In this document: one piece after another, positions 15,483-23,299 of the stretch
Layout of the letters: each line of letters starts with the position of its first letter
How positions within the stretch are numbered: the first letter of the stretch is position 1
DNA from: an uncultured Bacilli bacterium
GTDB taxonomy: Bacteria > Bacillota_I > Bacilli_A > RF39 > UBA660
Length of the DNA stretch: 31,497 nt
Direction: 5' to 3'
NCBI GenBank assembly: GCA_948629335.1
Contig: CAPHZB010000012.1
Span: 1 to 31,497 of the forward strand
Notes under the pieces: model-generated
What the model was told of the DNA's origin: nothing
The model's input: the letters and a program-made list of their open reading frames with translations, nothing else
The model's database searches: none
Translations under genes and position numbers: made by a program

Positions 15483-17816
15483 ATGAAATTTGCTATTAAA
15501 TTCTGTGATATGCAACAGAATCTGGAAGATTTAAAAAATATCTTAAGTAATGTTAAAAGCGATATTGTCAAAATTTTTGTTATCTTTGATGATGTAGATA
15601 ATAAAATTATTGGTAATAGTAAAAAACAAGAAAAGTATGTGAAAAGGTGTAAAAGGATTCTCCAAAGAATTCATTTTCCTTTTGATCACATTTTATTAAC
15701 TAATCAAAATAATTTAGTGGAATTATGCGACCGAAATCATATTGATGTTATATTTCTTAGTACAGAACAAGAAATAAATGTATTTCAAAATAATGAATTT
15801 ATAACAGCAATGGATATATCTGATAAAGGTGTTTTCTATAAAAATCTAAAAGAATATATAGGATATTGGAATAGTCCTATTATAAGTGCAGATGTAGCGA
15901 CTTCTAATTTTCCATCTAAAGATAAAATATGGCAAAAAAATTATACGAAAAAAGAGGCGAGGGATTTAGAGCGTCTTTCAAAAGAAAAAAAATCCATGTT
16001 TGCACATATTGTCGATAATAATCAGGACTTTTTATATAGCACCGCTATAGAAATTTGTGATACAGATACAAAAATTACTTATGAAGAACTTATTAAAAAT
16101 GTAGAAATATATAAAGTAGCTTTCTTACAGGATGGAATACGACAAGGGGATACTACTACAATTATGTGTCCTAATGTTCCAGCTAGTATTTATTCCTTTT
16201 TTGCCCTTCAAGAAATAGGGGCTATACCAAGTATGGTTCATATTTTTACAAAAAAGAATTTACTGCATGAATATTTTGTTTCTGAAAAATGTAAAGCTAT
16301 TGTTATGATTGGGATGGAAGAAGTTTATGAAAATGTTAAAGGAGCTATACAAGAAACAGAAGTAAAGCGTGTTATTTCTGTACCTTTAACAGATTCTTTA
16401 TCTTTAAAGTATAAATTAGGACTTCATCTTGTTAATTCCAAGCTTGGAAAATTTATTGTCAACCTTTCAAAAAGTAAAGAAAAATATAAGCTCGAAAAGA
16501 ATAGTCCTTACATAAAAGCAATTAAAAATGTAACGACACAACTTTTTAGTGACTTTCAAAATACAACAGGAAATTTTAAACTTTGTGAAGATGAAACCTT
16601 TATTACACTAGAACATTTTTTACCAAAAAAAATAGAGGAGGAAGTAATAAGTACTCCAAATGAAGTAGCATCATATCTACATACAGGGGGAACGACTGGT
16701 GACCCCAAAGCTGCTGTATTATCTCAAGATAACTTTAATACGAGTATTGATGCTTTTGAGGCAACAATTCAAAACTTTAAAAGAGGAGAAACATTTATTA
16801 GTATACCACCTCTCTTTCATATATTAGGTCTTAATAATTGTATTTATATGCCCCTTAGGGTTGGAGCAAAAATAGTATTAGTGCCAAAATATAACAAAAA
16901 TAAATTACCTAAGATTTTTAAGAAATATCATCCCGAATATTTCTTTGGTGTTCCTAAAATTGGGCAAGATATGCTTGTTAATGAATCTGGCTTTGACTCT
17001 GTTGATTTGTCCTGTTGCAAATACATTGTCTTTGGTGGAGAAGAAATGTTATTAAAATTTTTGAACCAGTTTCAAACTTTTATAGAAAAACATCAATCTC
17101 TTATTCAAGTAAGCCAATCCTTAGGGGCAACAGAGGCGACATGTAGTATGACAAATACCTTTAATAATTGCAATGAATTAGGAAGTTTAGGAATTCCCCT
17201 TATTCATTTGAACGCTAAAATAGTTAAGATAAAAGATTCGACGGAGGAAGATTATAGCACTATAGAAGAGCTAGGATATAATCAGGTTGGAGAAATTTGC
17301 TTTCAAGGAGATTCCATCATGATGGGGTATTTGCATGAAGAGGATAATGAGACAACATTACGAAGACATGAGGATGGGAAAGTTTGGCTACATACAGGAG
17401 ATGCTGGATACATTACAGAAAAGGGAATCATTTATTTTGAAAATAGGATTAAGGATATGATTAAAATTAATGGGGAGCAAGTATTTACTTCCGAAACAAA
17501 AAAAGTAATTACAACCCATCCTTTGGTTGATAAATGTGCTATTACTTGTATTACAGATGAAGATAACAAAAAAAGAATAATTGCTACAGTAACAGTTACA
17601 AATGCGCTAGCCTCTTATACAAGTATTGAACAACAGATTATGGAATTATGTAAAAACACTTTAATTAAAGAAGCTGTTCCTAGAGAAATTATTGTTAAAG
17701 AGAAAATGCCAGAAACAATGTATTTGAAAACTGATACAAATTCACTGAAAGAAGAATATTTAAATAAAGAGAAAGAGAAACAGAAAGTTATTATGAAGAA
17801 AAGAGGAACCTTATGA
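15483..17816 (+). CDS. AMP-forming acyl-CoA/acyl ligase with an extra N-terminal domain
   Basis: The start is ATG 15483, 8 nt after AGAGGGGA. An in-frame ATG at 15462 lies only about 5 nt from the predicted transcript start. The 777-aa protein has the ANL superfamily signatures: P-loop TGGTTGDPK (401-409), LGATEA (Y/FGxTE-like), WLHTGDAGY and the hinge-plus-lysine region RIKDMIKINGEQV. It should adenylate a carboxylic acid, most likely a fatty acid. About 155 N-terminal residues precede the ligase fold. They look like an alpha/beta domain (KIFVIFDDV, HILLTNQN, IDVIFLST) that I cannot name. An insertion rich in Lys lies at about 300-350. The stop overlaps the next gene by ATGA, tying this ligase to an acyltransferase. 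Confidence 0.85.
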   Translation: MKFAIKFCDMQQNLEDLKNILSNVKSDIVKIFVIFDDVDNKIIGNSKKQEKYVKRCKRILQRIHFPFDHILLTNQNNLVELCDRNHIDVIFLSTEQEINVFQNNEFITAMDISDKGVFYKNLKEYIGYWNSPIISADVATSNFPSKDKIWQKNYTKKEARDLERLSKEKKSMFAHIVDNNQDFLYSTAIEICDTDTKITYEELIKNVEIYKVAFLQDGIRQGDTTTIMCPNVPASIYSFFALQEIGAIPSMVHIFTKKNLLHEYFVSEKCKAIVMIGMEEVYENVKGAIQETEVKRVISVPLTDSLSLKYKLGLHLVNSKLGKFIVNLSKSKEKYKLEKNSPYIKAIKNVTTQLFSDFQNTTGNFKLCEDETFITLEHFLPKKIEEEVISTPNEVASYLHTGGTTGDPKAAVLSQDNFNTSIDAFEATIQNFKRGETFISIPPLFHILGLNNCIYMPLRVGAKIVLVPKYNKNKLPKIFKKYHPEYFFGVPKIGQDMLVNESGFDSVDLSCCKYIVFGGEEMLLKFLNQFQTFIEKHQSLIQVSQSLGATEATCSMTNTFNNCNELGSLGIPLIHLNAKIVKIKDSTEEDYSTIEELGYNQVGEICFQGDSIMMGYLHEEDNETTLRRHEDGKVWLHTGDAGYITEKGIIYFENRIKDMIKINGEQVFTSETKKVITTHPLVDKCAITCITDEDNKKRIIATVTVTNALASYTSIEQQIMELCKNTLIKEAVPREIIVKEKMPETMYLKTDTNSLKEEYLNKEKEKQKVIMKKRGTL

Positions 17817-19183
17817 GACGATTGGTAATAGGAATCGATGCTGACGGTGTACTAAATAACATGTCTAAATTTAATATTGAATGTGGAACTAAATTTTTTA
17901 AAAGAGAGCCAATTCATCCAGAGGCATATAGCGTAAAGGAAATGTTTGGTTGTTCTACATTTATGGAAATATTGTATGGACTCGTTTATTTTCCAAGGTA
18001 TTGTAAAGAATATGAAGCAAGAGAGAATGCAGATTCTGTCATTCAAAGATTAAATCAGGAAGGGCACGCATTACATGAGATTACTGCTCGGAAGTTTGTG
18101 ACTTGTCGCAATATTCTAGGAACATATAGTAGAGGCATGTTTGAAACATGGACAAGAAAATATAATATGCATTTTAAAAGTTATGAATATTGTTCTGAAA
18201 AATTTAGTCCAAGAGATAAATGGCTTGCTTGTCATAAATTATCTGTTGATGTTATGATAGAAGATAAACCAGAGGTGGCGCTTTACTTAGCAAACCATGG
18301 CGTTCAAGTTTTACTATTTGATGCTCCCTATAATAAAGATTTAAAACATGAAAATATTACGCGTGTTTCTGATTGGTTAGAAGTCTACGATAAGGTGAAT
18401 GACTTAGTAAATCAAATGGCAGAAGAGAAAGAAGAAGACTTTCTGGTTTTAAATGGCGAGGAAAGACAAAAGTTAACACCTTTAGAACTTCAAAATTATC
18501 TACGAAAATATAAGCAATATCTAACGCAACAACCCTATAACGTAGAATTAAATCAAAAGTTTAATTCCAATTTTAAATTTTTCCGTACTTTAGGAATGAT
18601 TCCAATGCTTTTCAAGAGAATAAAGGTAGAAGGTAAAGAAAATATTCCTTATCAAAGTGGCTTGATTTTTGCATCCAATCATTTGGATAGCTATGATCAA
18701 TTCTTAATTTCTAAGGCAATTGGAAACCGTTCTTTAAGAGGTTTAGCGGCTACTACAATAAAAGATACATTTCGTGGGAAACTATTTCAAAAATCAGGAG
18801 TTACTTTTGTTGACAGAACAGATGCCGAAAGTAAAAAGATAGCAGAAGAAAAATTATGCGTAGATTTAGTGAACAATAATGACATTTTGATTTTCCCAGA
18901 GGGCACAAGAAAAAATAAAACAGAAGAAGGAAGGCAACAAAAAATATTAAAATTTAAATTGGGAACTGCATCTATTGCACAGAAAACGGGATCATCAATT
19001 GTCCCAGTTGCCATTGTAAAAGAAAAGCGTTTTTTATCAATGAAGAAAAGTGTTGTATGCTTTGGTGAACCTATGGTTGTGGGCTATAGTGATGACATCG
19101 AAAAAGTAACAGATGCATTACAAGAAGAAATAGTGACTTTAATTGATCAACCTCATCAGTTAGTAAAAAAAAGAAGTTCTTAA
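17813..19183 (+). CDS. Fusion of a HAD nucleotidase-like domain and a PlsC-type acyltransferase
   Basis: This 456-aa protein has two parts. Residues 1-200 look like a HAD hydrolase of the 5'-nucleotidase/NT5C kind: DxD motif IGIDADGVLNN (D9, D11), ITAR, a Lys in motif III and IEDKPEVALYL as the motif IV acid. Residues about 245-450 are a 1-acylglycerol-3-phosphate O-acyltransferase (PlsC) domain, with NHxxxxD as NHLDSYD (H290, D295) and FPEGTR (E363-R366). No membrane helix is obvious, so membrane association would be peripheral. Translation is coupled to the ligase through ATGA. Inferred role: acyl transfer to a phosphorylated acceptor, paired with acyl activation, with the HAD part possibly removing phosphate. 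PlsC identity is sure; the HAD substrate is not. Confidence 0.85.
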   Translation: MRRLVIGIDADGVLNNMSKFNIECGTKFFKREPIHPEAYSVKEMFGCSTFMEILYGLVYFPRYCKEYEARENADSVIQRLNQEGHALHEITARKFVTCRNILGTYSRGMFETWTRKYNMHFKSYEYCSEKFSPRDKWLACHKLSVDVMIEDKPEVALYLANHGVQVLLFDAPYNKDLKHENITRVSDWLEVYDKVNDLVNQMAEEKEEDFLVLNGEERQKLTPLELQNYLRKYKQYLTQQPYNVELNQKFNSNFKFFRTLGMIPMLFKRIKVEGKENIPYQSGLIFASNHLDSYDQFLISKAIGNRSLRGLAATTIKDTFRGKLFQKSGVTFVDRTDAESKKIAEEKLCVDLVNNNDILIFPEGTRKNKTEEGRQQKILKFKLGTASIAQKTGSSIVPVAIVKEKRFLSMKKSVVCFGEPMVVGYSDDIEKVTDALQEEIVTLIDQPHQLVKKRSS

Positions 19184-19187
19184 TATA

Positions 19188-19223
19188 AAGAAAATCAATA
19201 AAAACTATTGGTTTTTTTTCTTT
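19188..19223 (+). terminator. Terminator after the acyl ligase operon
   Basis: AAAGAAAATCAATA pairs with TATTGGTTTTTTTTCTTT around AAAAC (19201-19205), giving a long A/T-flanked hairpin with a T-run. Confidence 0.8.
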
Positions 19224-19236
19224 ATTGTGATATCCT
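19208..19236 (+). promoter_or_regulatory. Likely promoter of the second hybrid kinase
   Basis: TTGGTT at 19208-19213, 17 bp, TATCCT at 19231-19236 with TGA before the -10. The -35 sits in the right arm of the preceding terminator. The ribosome site AAGGAAG (19244-19250) lies in one arm of a perfect TCCTTA/TAAGGA repeat (19233-19248). Confidence 0.5.
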
Positions 19237-19259
19237 TAAAAATAAGGAAGTGATTTAAG

Positions 19260-21071
19260 ATGTATGGCTTAATCTTGCAAATAATATCCTTTTTATTCTT
19301 TTTTTTAATCGTAGTTATTTATTTTTCTAAGAAGAGAATTAACACAATAGAAACGAAACTTTACTCTCTACTTCTAGTCATTAATATAATTGGGATCATG
19401 CTTGATTTAGCAAGTACTTCTTTAGCTTTGTTCAATCAATCAAATATTTTATTAAATCCAATATCAAAATTGTACTTAATTTATTTAATTAGTATTTCAT
19501 TATTGTTTGTTTATTATACTATTTATATATCCTATAGTCAGAAATTCTCTATAGAAAAAAAACACTTCTACTTCTTAATAGTGATTATAGGGGTACTTTC
19601 AGGAATATGTCTCTTTTTGCCCCTTTACAATTTTTCAGAAGGGAATGTTGTTTATACATATGGTGCAAGTACAACATTCACAAAAATAGTAGGTGCCATT
19701 TCATATGTCATAATGCTCTTTTGTATTATCAGAAATTATAAGATTGTCAAATTTAAAAAATATTTGCCATTGTTAGCTTTCGTTTTATTAGGGGTGGTAG
19801 GTGCATTTATTCAAATGGTATATCCAGAGATATTAGTAATCACCTTTACGATTACTTATGTTACTTTTGCAATGTATTTTACTATTGAAAATCCAGATAT
19901 GAAATTAATCGAACAATTAAATATTGCTCGTGACCAGGCTGAAAAAGCAAACAATGCAAAAACAGAATTTTTATCAAATATGTCCCATGAAATCCGTACT
20001 CCTTTAAATGCTATTGTCGGATTTTCACAAGCATTGCTTGAAGAAGATTTATCAAATAATGCAAAAGAAGAAGTACAAGATATTATTATGGCATCTGAAA
20101 ATCTATTAGAGATTGTCAATGGTATTTTGGATATATCAAAAATAGAAGCAAATAAACTAGAAATTATTAATACAGAATATCAATTAAGTAAAGTCATAAA
20201 AGAATTAATTACATTAACCAAAACAAGAATAGGAGAAAAACCAATTGAATTTAAAACGAATTTTGACCCAAGTATTCCAGAAGTTCTATATGGAGATCAT
20301 ACAAGGCTAAAACAGATTGTTTTAAATATTTTAACAAATGCTGCTAAATATACAAAGGAGGGCTTTATTGAATTTAAAATTTCATCTGTAATCAAAGATG
20401 ATATATGTAGACTTATTATTTCAGTAGAAGACTCTGGTATCGGTATTAAATCTGAGAAAATAGATAGTCTATTTACTAAGTTCGATCGTTTAGGGGTAGA
20501 AAAATCAATTACCATTGAGGGAACAGGTTTAGGGCTTGCCATTACAAAAAAATTGGTTGATTTAATGCATGGTAAAATTGTAGTACAGAGTGTATACGGA
20601 AAAGGCTCTAAGTTTACAGTAGCCATTGACCAGAAAATAGTTTCAACAACCTCTTTAGAAAATATTGAAGAAACAAAAGAGGAAGAAATAAGGCCTATCA
20701 ACTTAGAGGGAAAACGCATTCTTGTTGTTGATGACAATAAAGTCAATTTAAAAGTTGCGCTTCGGTTACTTCAAAGTTATAAAGTACAAGTAGAGGCAAT
20801 TGATAATGGATTTGATGCTATAAAAAAAATACAAAATAAAGAAATATATGACCTAATCTTAATGGATGATATGATGCCTAAGATGAGTGGAACGGAAACA
20901 TTTCAAAAACTAAAAGAGATAGAAGATTTTCATATTCCTGTTGTTGCTTTAACAGCAAATGCAATTTCAGGTATGAAAGAAAAATATCTCAGTTTAGGAT
21001 TTAATGATTATCTTTCGAAACCAATTGAAAAACCAGAATTAAATCGAGTTCTAACAAAATTTTTAAAATAG
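19260..21071 (+). CDS. Multi-pass membrane hybrid sensor histidine kinase / response regulator
   Basis: The 603-aa protein starts with about seven hydrophobic helices in residues 1-210, a 7TM-type sensor with almost no extracellular domain. A linker follows (LNIARDQAEKANNAKTEF), then HisKA with H243 (MSHEIRTPLNAI). HATPase_c has an N-box LTNAAKYTKEG, DSGIGI and GTGLGLAITKKL. A C-terminal receiver has phospho-acceptor D536 (LMDDMMPKMSGTE), ALTANA and YLSKPI. Like the 720-aa kinase it has no HPt domain. The receiver ends of the two kinases are alike (MMP.MSGTET, F.DYLSKPI, LNRVL.KFLK), which suggests paralogy and a shared phosphotransfer partner. Input signal unknown. It has its own promoter and terminator. 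Confidence 0.92.
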   Translation: MYGLILQIISFLFFFLIVVIYFSKKRINTIETKLYSLLLVINIIGIMLDLASTSLALFNQSNILLNPISKLYLIYLISISLLFVYYTIYISYSQKFSIEKKHFYFLIVIIGVLSGICLFLPLYNFSEGNVVYTYGASTTFTKIVGAISYVIMLFCIIRNYKIVKFKKYLPLLAFVLLGVVGAFIQMVYPEILVITFTITYVTFAMYFTIENPDMKLIEQLNIARDQAEKANNAKTEFLSNMSHEIRTPLNAIVGFSQALLEEDLSNNAKEEVQDIIMASENLLEIVNGILDISKIEANKLEIINTEYQLSKVIKELITLTKTRIGEKPIEFKTNFDPSIPEVLYGDHTRLKQIVLNILTNAAKYTKEGFIEFKISSVIKDDICRLIISVEDSGIGIKSEKIDSLFTKFDRLGVEKSITIEGTGLGLAITKKLVDLMHGKIVVQSVYGKGSKFTVAIDQKIVSTTSLENIEETKEEEIRPINLEGKRILVVDDNKVNLKVALRLLQSYKVQVEAIDNGFDAIKKIQNKEIYDLILMDDMMPKMSGTETFQKLKEIEDFHIPVVALTANAISGMKEKYLSLGFNDYLSKPIEKPELNRVLTKFLK

Positions 21072-21093
21072 TGGAAACACTATTTTTATTTTT
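21063..21093 (+). terminator. Terminator after the second hybrid kinase
   Basis: AAAATAGTG (21065-21073) pairs with CACTATTTT (21078-21086) around GAAA, followed by Ts. The stop codon lies in the left arm. Confidence 0.85.
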
Positions 21094-21104
21094 CAAAAAA
21101 ATGT

Positions 21105-21110
21105 TATAAT
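21105..21110 (+). promoter_or_regulatory. Extended -10 promoter of the deacetylase gene
   Basis: TATAAT preceded by TGT. No good -35 is visible at the right distance; the region there is T-rich terminator sequence. Confidence 0.6.
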
Positions 21111-21137
21111 AAATAATGTATGAAGTAAGGTGTTTGT

Positions 21138-22544
21138 ATGAAAAAAAAGGTTCTCATTTGTATTTTAGTTTTATTATTTATTTTTGAAATCATTTTAAAT
21201 ATTAGTATTTTGTTTTTTCCTAAAATAAAACTAGAAGGAGATTCTTATATTAAAGTACCTGTGTTCGAAGAAAGAACTTTTGATAGCGTTTCTATATACC
21301 GTTTTGGCAAAAAAATAAAGGCGAAAATACAAGAAAAAAATAATGTTGATTTTAAGAAAATAGGAAAATACGAAATAGAATATATATATAAATATGGTAT
21401 GATAACAATGAAGAAAAATAGAACAATTGAAATTGTAGATGAAAAAGAGCCTACAATTACCTTGAAGGGAGATAAAGAAAAAACAATTTGTCCTAATGCA
21501 ATTTATGAAGAAGAGGGATATGAGGCAAAAGATAACTACGATGGAGATCTTACAGATAAAGTGATTGTTACCTCTACAGAAGATAATATTACATATACAG
21601 TGGTCGACTCTTCTAAAAATAAAACGGAAGTAACTCGTACAATAAAAAAGGAAGATAAGGAAAAACCAGTAATCAAGTTAAAGGGAAATGCAACCGTTTA
21701 TATGAACGTAAATACACCATATAAAGAAGAAGGATATATCGTAGAAGACAATTGCAGTAAAGATTTAACCGAAAAAGTAACTATAAAAGGTGTAGTAAAT
21801 ACATTTAAAGTTGGAAGCTATAAAAAGACTTATACAGTAAGAGATGAAAGTGGAAATGAAGCATCAGTCACAAGAACAATTATTGTTCGAAATCCAACAA
21901 AAAGTTCGACTTGTACTGGTAAAGCTGGTGTCATTTATCTCACTTTTGATGATGGACCAAATGCCGTTTATACACCCATTATTCTAGATGTATTAAAAAA
22001 ATATAATGTCAAAGCAACCTTTTTTGTGACCATGGCGGGCCCAGACTCTTTAATTAAAAGAGAACATGAGGAAGGTCATACGGTAGCGCTCCATACAGCC
22101 AGTCATAATTATAAAACCGTTTATTCCTCTGTAGAAGGCTATTTTGATGATTTAATCAAAGTACAAAATCGGGTATACAACATTACTGGAATTCGCCCTA
22201 CACTTATCCGTTTTCCTGGAGGAAGTTCAAATACAGTCAGTCGTAATTATGCAAAAGGAATTATGAGTATTTTAGCGAACGAAGTAGAAGACAGGGGATT
22301 TATTTATCACGATTGGAATATTTCATCAGGAGATGCTGGAGGGACAACAGATCCTAGAACGGAATACAACAATGTAGTTTCTAGGCTAAGTAAAAATTGT
22401 AGTAATGTAATTTTAATGCATGATATTAAAAAACACACTTCTCTAGCCATCGAAGATATTATTAAATATGGTCTTGAAAATGGCTACACATTTGAAGCTA
22501 TGACACCAGAAACAGATCCAGTACATCAAACAATCAATAATTAA
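21138..22544 (+). CDS. Membrane-anchored polysaccharide deacetylase (CE4/NodB) with Ig-like repeats
   Basis: The 468-aa protein has an N-terminal anchor (residues 4-29, hydrophobic after KKK). Two or three DUF5011-type Ig-like repeats cover about 110-255, with the repeated pattern P.I.LKG, EEGY.A.DN, DLT.KV, YTV.D.SGN. The NodB domain covers about 260-460. CE4 motifs are all present: TFDDGP (D271, D272), HTASH (H319, H323), RFPGGSS, DWNISSGDA and ILMHD. It should act outside the membrane and remove N-acetyl groups from a glycan; peptidoglycan is the usual substrate (PgdA type), which blocks lysozyme. Substrate is inferred. The Ig-like spacer probably places the enzyme in the cell wall. It is the last gene before the duplicated small-peptide locus. 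Confidence 0.9.
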   Translation: MKKKVLICILVLLFIFEIILNISILFFPKIKLEGDSYIKVPVFEERTFDSVSIYRFGKKIKAKIQEKNNVDFKKIGKYEIEYIYKYGMITMKKNRTIEIVDEKEPTITLKGDKEKTICPNAIYEEEGYEAKDNYDGDLTDKVIVTSTEDNITYTVVDSSKNKTEVTRTIKKEDKEKPVIKLKGNATVYMNVNTPYKEEGYIVEDNCSKDLTEKVTIKGVVNTFKVGSYKKTYTVRDESGNEASVTRTIIVRNPTKSSTCTGKAGVIYLTFDDGPNAVYTPIILDVLKKYNVKATFFVTMAGPDSLIKREHEEGHTVALHTASHNYKTVYSSVEGYFDDLIKVQNRVYNITGIRPTLIRFPGGSSNTVSRNYAKGIMSILANEVEDRGFIYHDWNISSGDAGGTTDPRTEYNNVVSRLSKNCSNVILMHDIKKHTSLAIEDIIKYGLENGYTFEAMTPETDPVHQTINN

Positions 22545-22553
22545 AAAAATCCT

Positions 22554-22582
22554 TTGACAGAACTATAGCAAAATGGTATGAT
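22554..22582 (+). promoter_or_regulatory. Promoter of the plus-strand RNA, copy 1
   Basis: Consensus TTGACA at 22554-22559, 17 bp, TATGAT at 22577-22582 with TGG before the -10. No start codon with a ribosome site follows before the terminator, so it should make a non-coding RNA starting near 22589. Confidence 0.85.
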
Positions 22583-22610
22583 AAATATGTCAAGGAAACT
22601 TGCATACAAT

Positions 22611-22648
22611 AAAAAAGGGAATACTTAACTTTTGCATGTTGAGTACTC
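22611..22648 (-). terminator. Minus-strand terminator of the peptide mRNA, copy 1
   Basis: Read on the minus strand, GAGTACTCAAC and GTTAAGTATTC form a stem followed by CCTTTTTT. An alternative, earlier stop is the other hairpin (22666-22695) followed by the minus-strand T-run at 22653-22658. The same hairpins thus serve both strands. Confidence 0.6.
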
Positions 22649-22663
22649 GCCTAAAAAAGGGTT

Positions 22664-22712
22664 AAGCACTTAATCTACGCTAGTAAATTGAGTGCCTTTT
22701 ATTATATCTTTT
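22664..22712 (+). terminator. Terminator of the plus-strand RNA, copy 1
   Basis: The GCACTTAAT/ATTGAGTGC hairpin (one G-U pair) is followed by CCTTTTATTATATCTTTTT. Confidence 0.7.
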
Positions 22713-22795
22713 TATATCAATACGATAAATAGAAGGATAATTAATAAAATGATAATTATAATAAGAGATGAAATTAAAAAATCTTTCTTATACAT
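22712..22795 (-). CDS. 27-aa hydrophobic peptide, candidate type I toxin, copy 1
   Basis: The minus-strand ATG at 22795 lies 9 nt after AAGGAGG (22805-22811), an ideal ribosome site. A second ATG at 22803 is only 1 nt from the site and gives a 9-codon frame, so it is not the start. The peptide begins MYKKDFLISS and then is almost only Ile, Leu, Val and Phe up to LFIVLI at its end: two Lys at the N-terminus and one membrane-spanning helix. This is the shape of type I toxins (Fst, TxpA, Ibs groups), though it matches none of them by sequence that I recall. Membrane insertion and growth arrest are inferred. An identical copy lies at 23122-23205. Confidence 0.7.
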   Translation of the reverse strand: MYKKDFLISSLIIIIILLIILLFIVLI

Positions 22796-22860
22796 ATTAT
22801 CATGCCTCCTTCCTTTTTAGAAATTGGCAAGCACCCAACAGTTAAAATATTCCTATACTA

Positions 22861-22889
22861 ATTATACTATTAATGAAAGGGACAAACAA
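22861..22889 (-). promoter_or_regulatory. Promoter of the 27-aa peptide, copy 1
   Basis: On the minus strand, TTGTTT (22889-22884), 17 bp, TATAAT (22866-22861). It predicts a start near 22854 and a leader of about 59 nt before the ATG. It is weaker in its -35 than the antisense RNA promoter. Confidence 0.7.
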
Positions 22890-22963
22890 GCGAACACTCT
22901 TACCTTTTTGTTTTTTTATAAGTACATAAAGGAGCTCATTTCTAAAGAGAGTCAAAAAATCCT

Positions 22964-22992
22964 TTGACAGAACTATGACAAAGTGGTATGAT
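22964..22992 (+). promoter_or_regulatory. Promoter of the plus-strand RNA, copy 2
   Basis: TTGACA at 22964-22969 and TATGAT at 22987-22992, 17 bp apart, both unchanged although three bases of the spacer differ from copy 1. Confidence 0.85.
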
Positions 22993-23020
22993 AAATATGT
23001 CAAGGAAACTTGCATACAAT

Positions 23021-23058
23021 AAAAAAGGGAATACTTAACTTTTGCATGTTGAGTACTC
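23021..23058 (-). terminator. Minus-strand terminator of the peptide mRNA, copy 2
   Basis: Same hairpin and minus-strand T-run as in copy 1. Confidence 0.6.
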
Positions 23059-23073
23059 GCCTAAAAAAGGGTT

Positions 23074-23122
23074 AAGCACTTAATCTACGCTAGTAAATTG
23101 AGTGCCTTTTATTATATCTTTT
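23074..23122 (+). terminator. Terminator of the plus-strand RNA, copy 2
   Basis: Same hairpin and T-rich tail as in copy 1. Confidence 0.7.
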
Positions 23123-23205
23123 TATATCAATACGATAAATAGAAGGATAATTAATAAAATGATAATTATAATAAGAGATGAAATTAAAAAATCTTTCTTA
23201 TACAT
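23122..23205 (-). CDS. 27-aa hydrophobic peptide, candidate type I toxin, copy 2
   Basis: Identical at the DNA level to the copy 1 frame, with the same AAGGAGG 9 nt before the ATG at 23205. Intact reading frame, start and ribosome site in both copies argue that neither is debris, although the identity may also simply mean that the duplication is young. Confidence 0.7.
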   Translation of the reverse strand: MYKKDFLISSLIIIIILLIILLFIVLI

Positions 23206-23270
23206 ATTATCATGCCTCCTTCCTTTTTAGAAATTGGCAAGCACCCAACAGTTAAAATATTCCTATACCA

Positions 23271-23299
23271 ATTATACTATTGATGAAAGTAACAAACAA
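23271..23299 (-). promoter_or_regulatory. Promoter of the 27-aa peptide, copy 2
   Basis: TTGTTT (23299-23294), 17 bp, TATAAT (23276-23271) on the minus strand. Both elements are unchanged although several spacer bases differ from copy 1. Confidence 0.7.

Larger units (their letters stand above)
22589..22712 (+). ncRNA. Predicted antisense/antitoxin RNA, copy 1
   Basis: About 125 nt between a strong promoter and a terminator. It folds into two similar hairpins: GAATACTTAAC (22619-22629) with GTTGAGTACTC (22638-22648), and GCACTTAAT (22666-22674) with ATTGAGTGC (22687-22695). Its whole length is complementary to the 3' untranslated part of the minus-strand peptide mRNA, and its end reaches the peptide stop codon. 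This is the geometry of RatA or SR4-type antitoxin RNAs. The TSS is estimated from the -10 position. The only ATG inside (22636, 9 codons) has no ribosome site. Confidence 0.65.
22544..22915. repeat. Tandem repeat unit, copy 1 (type I TA-like module)
   Basis: About 372 bp repeated at 22954-23325 with a fixed offset of 410 bp. Bases 22574-22858 (285 bp) are identical to 22984-23268. Differences lie in the plus-strand promoter spacer, the minus-strand promoter spacer and the outer edge. The unit contains a plus-strand RNA gene and a convergent minus-strand micro-ORF. The 38 bp between units (22916-22953) show nothing recognisable. Confidence 0.95.
22999..23122 (+). ncRNA. Predicted antisense/antitoxin RNA, copy 2
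   Basis: Identical in sequence to the copy 1 RNA, so either RNA could act on either peptide mRNA. Confidence 0.65.

Noticed and set aside
20297..20746. Minus-strand ORF of 149 codons inside the second hybrid kinase
   Set aside because: Covers the conserved HATPase region on the other strand and looks like a codon-bias shadow.
22636..22665. Nine-codon ORF inside the plus-strand RNA
   Set aside because: No ribosome site before the ATG, and it spans a hairpin arm.
22589..22712. Metabolite riboswitch for a downstream gene
   Set aside because: The RNA ends in a terminator with no gene following on its strand, and I see no known aptamer consensus. A duplicated copy also follows instead of a regulated gene.
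22774..22803. Alternative minus-strand start of the peptide at 22803
   Set aside because: The ATG is 1 nt from the Shine-Dalgarno and its frame stops after nine codons. The ATG at 22795 has ideal spacing.
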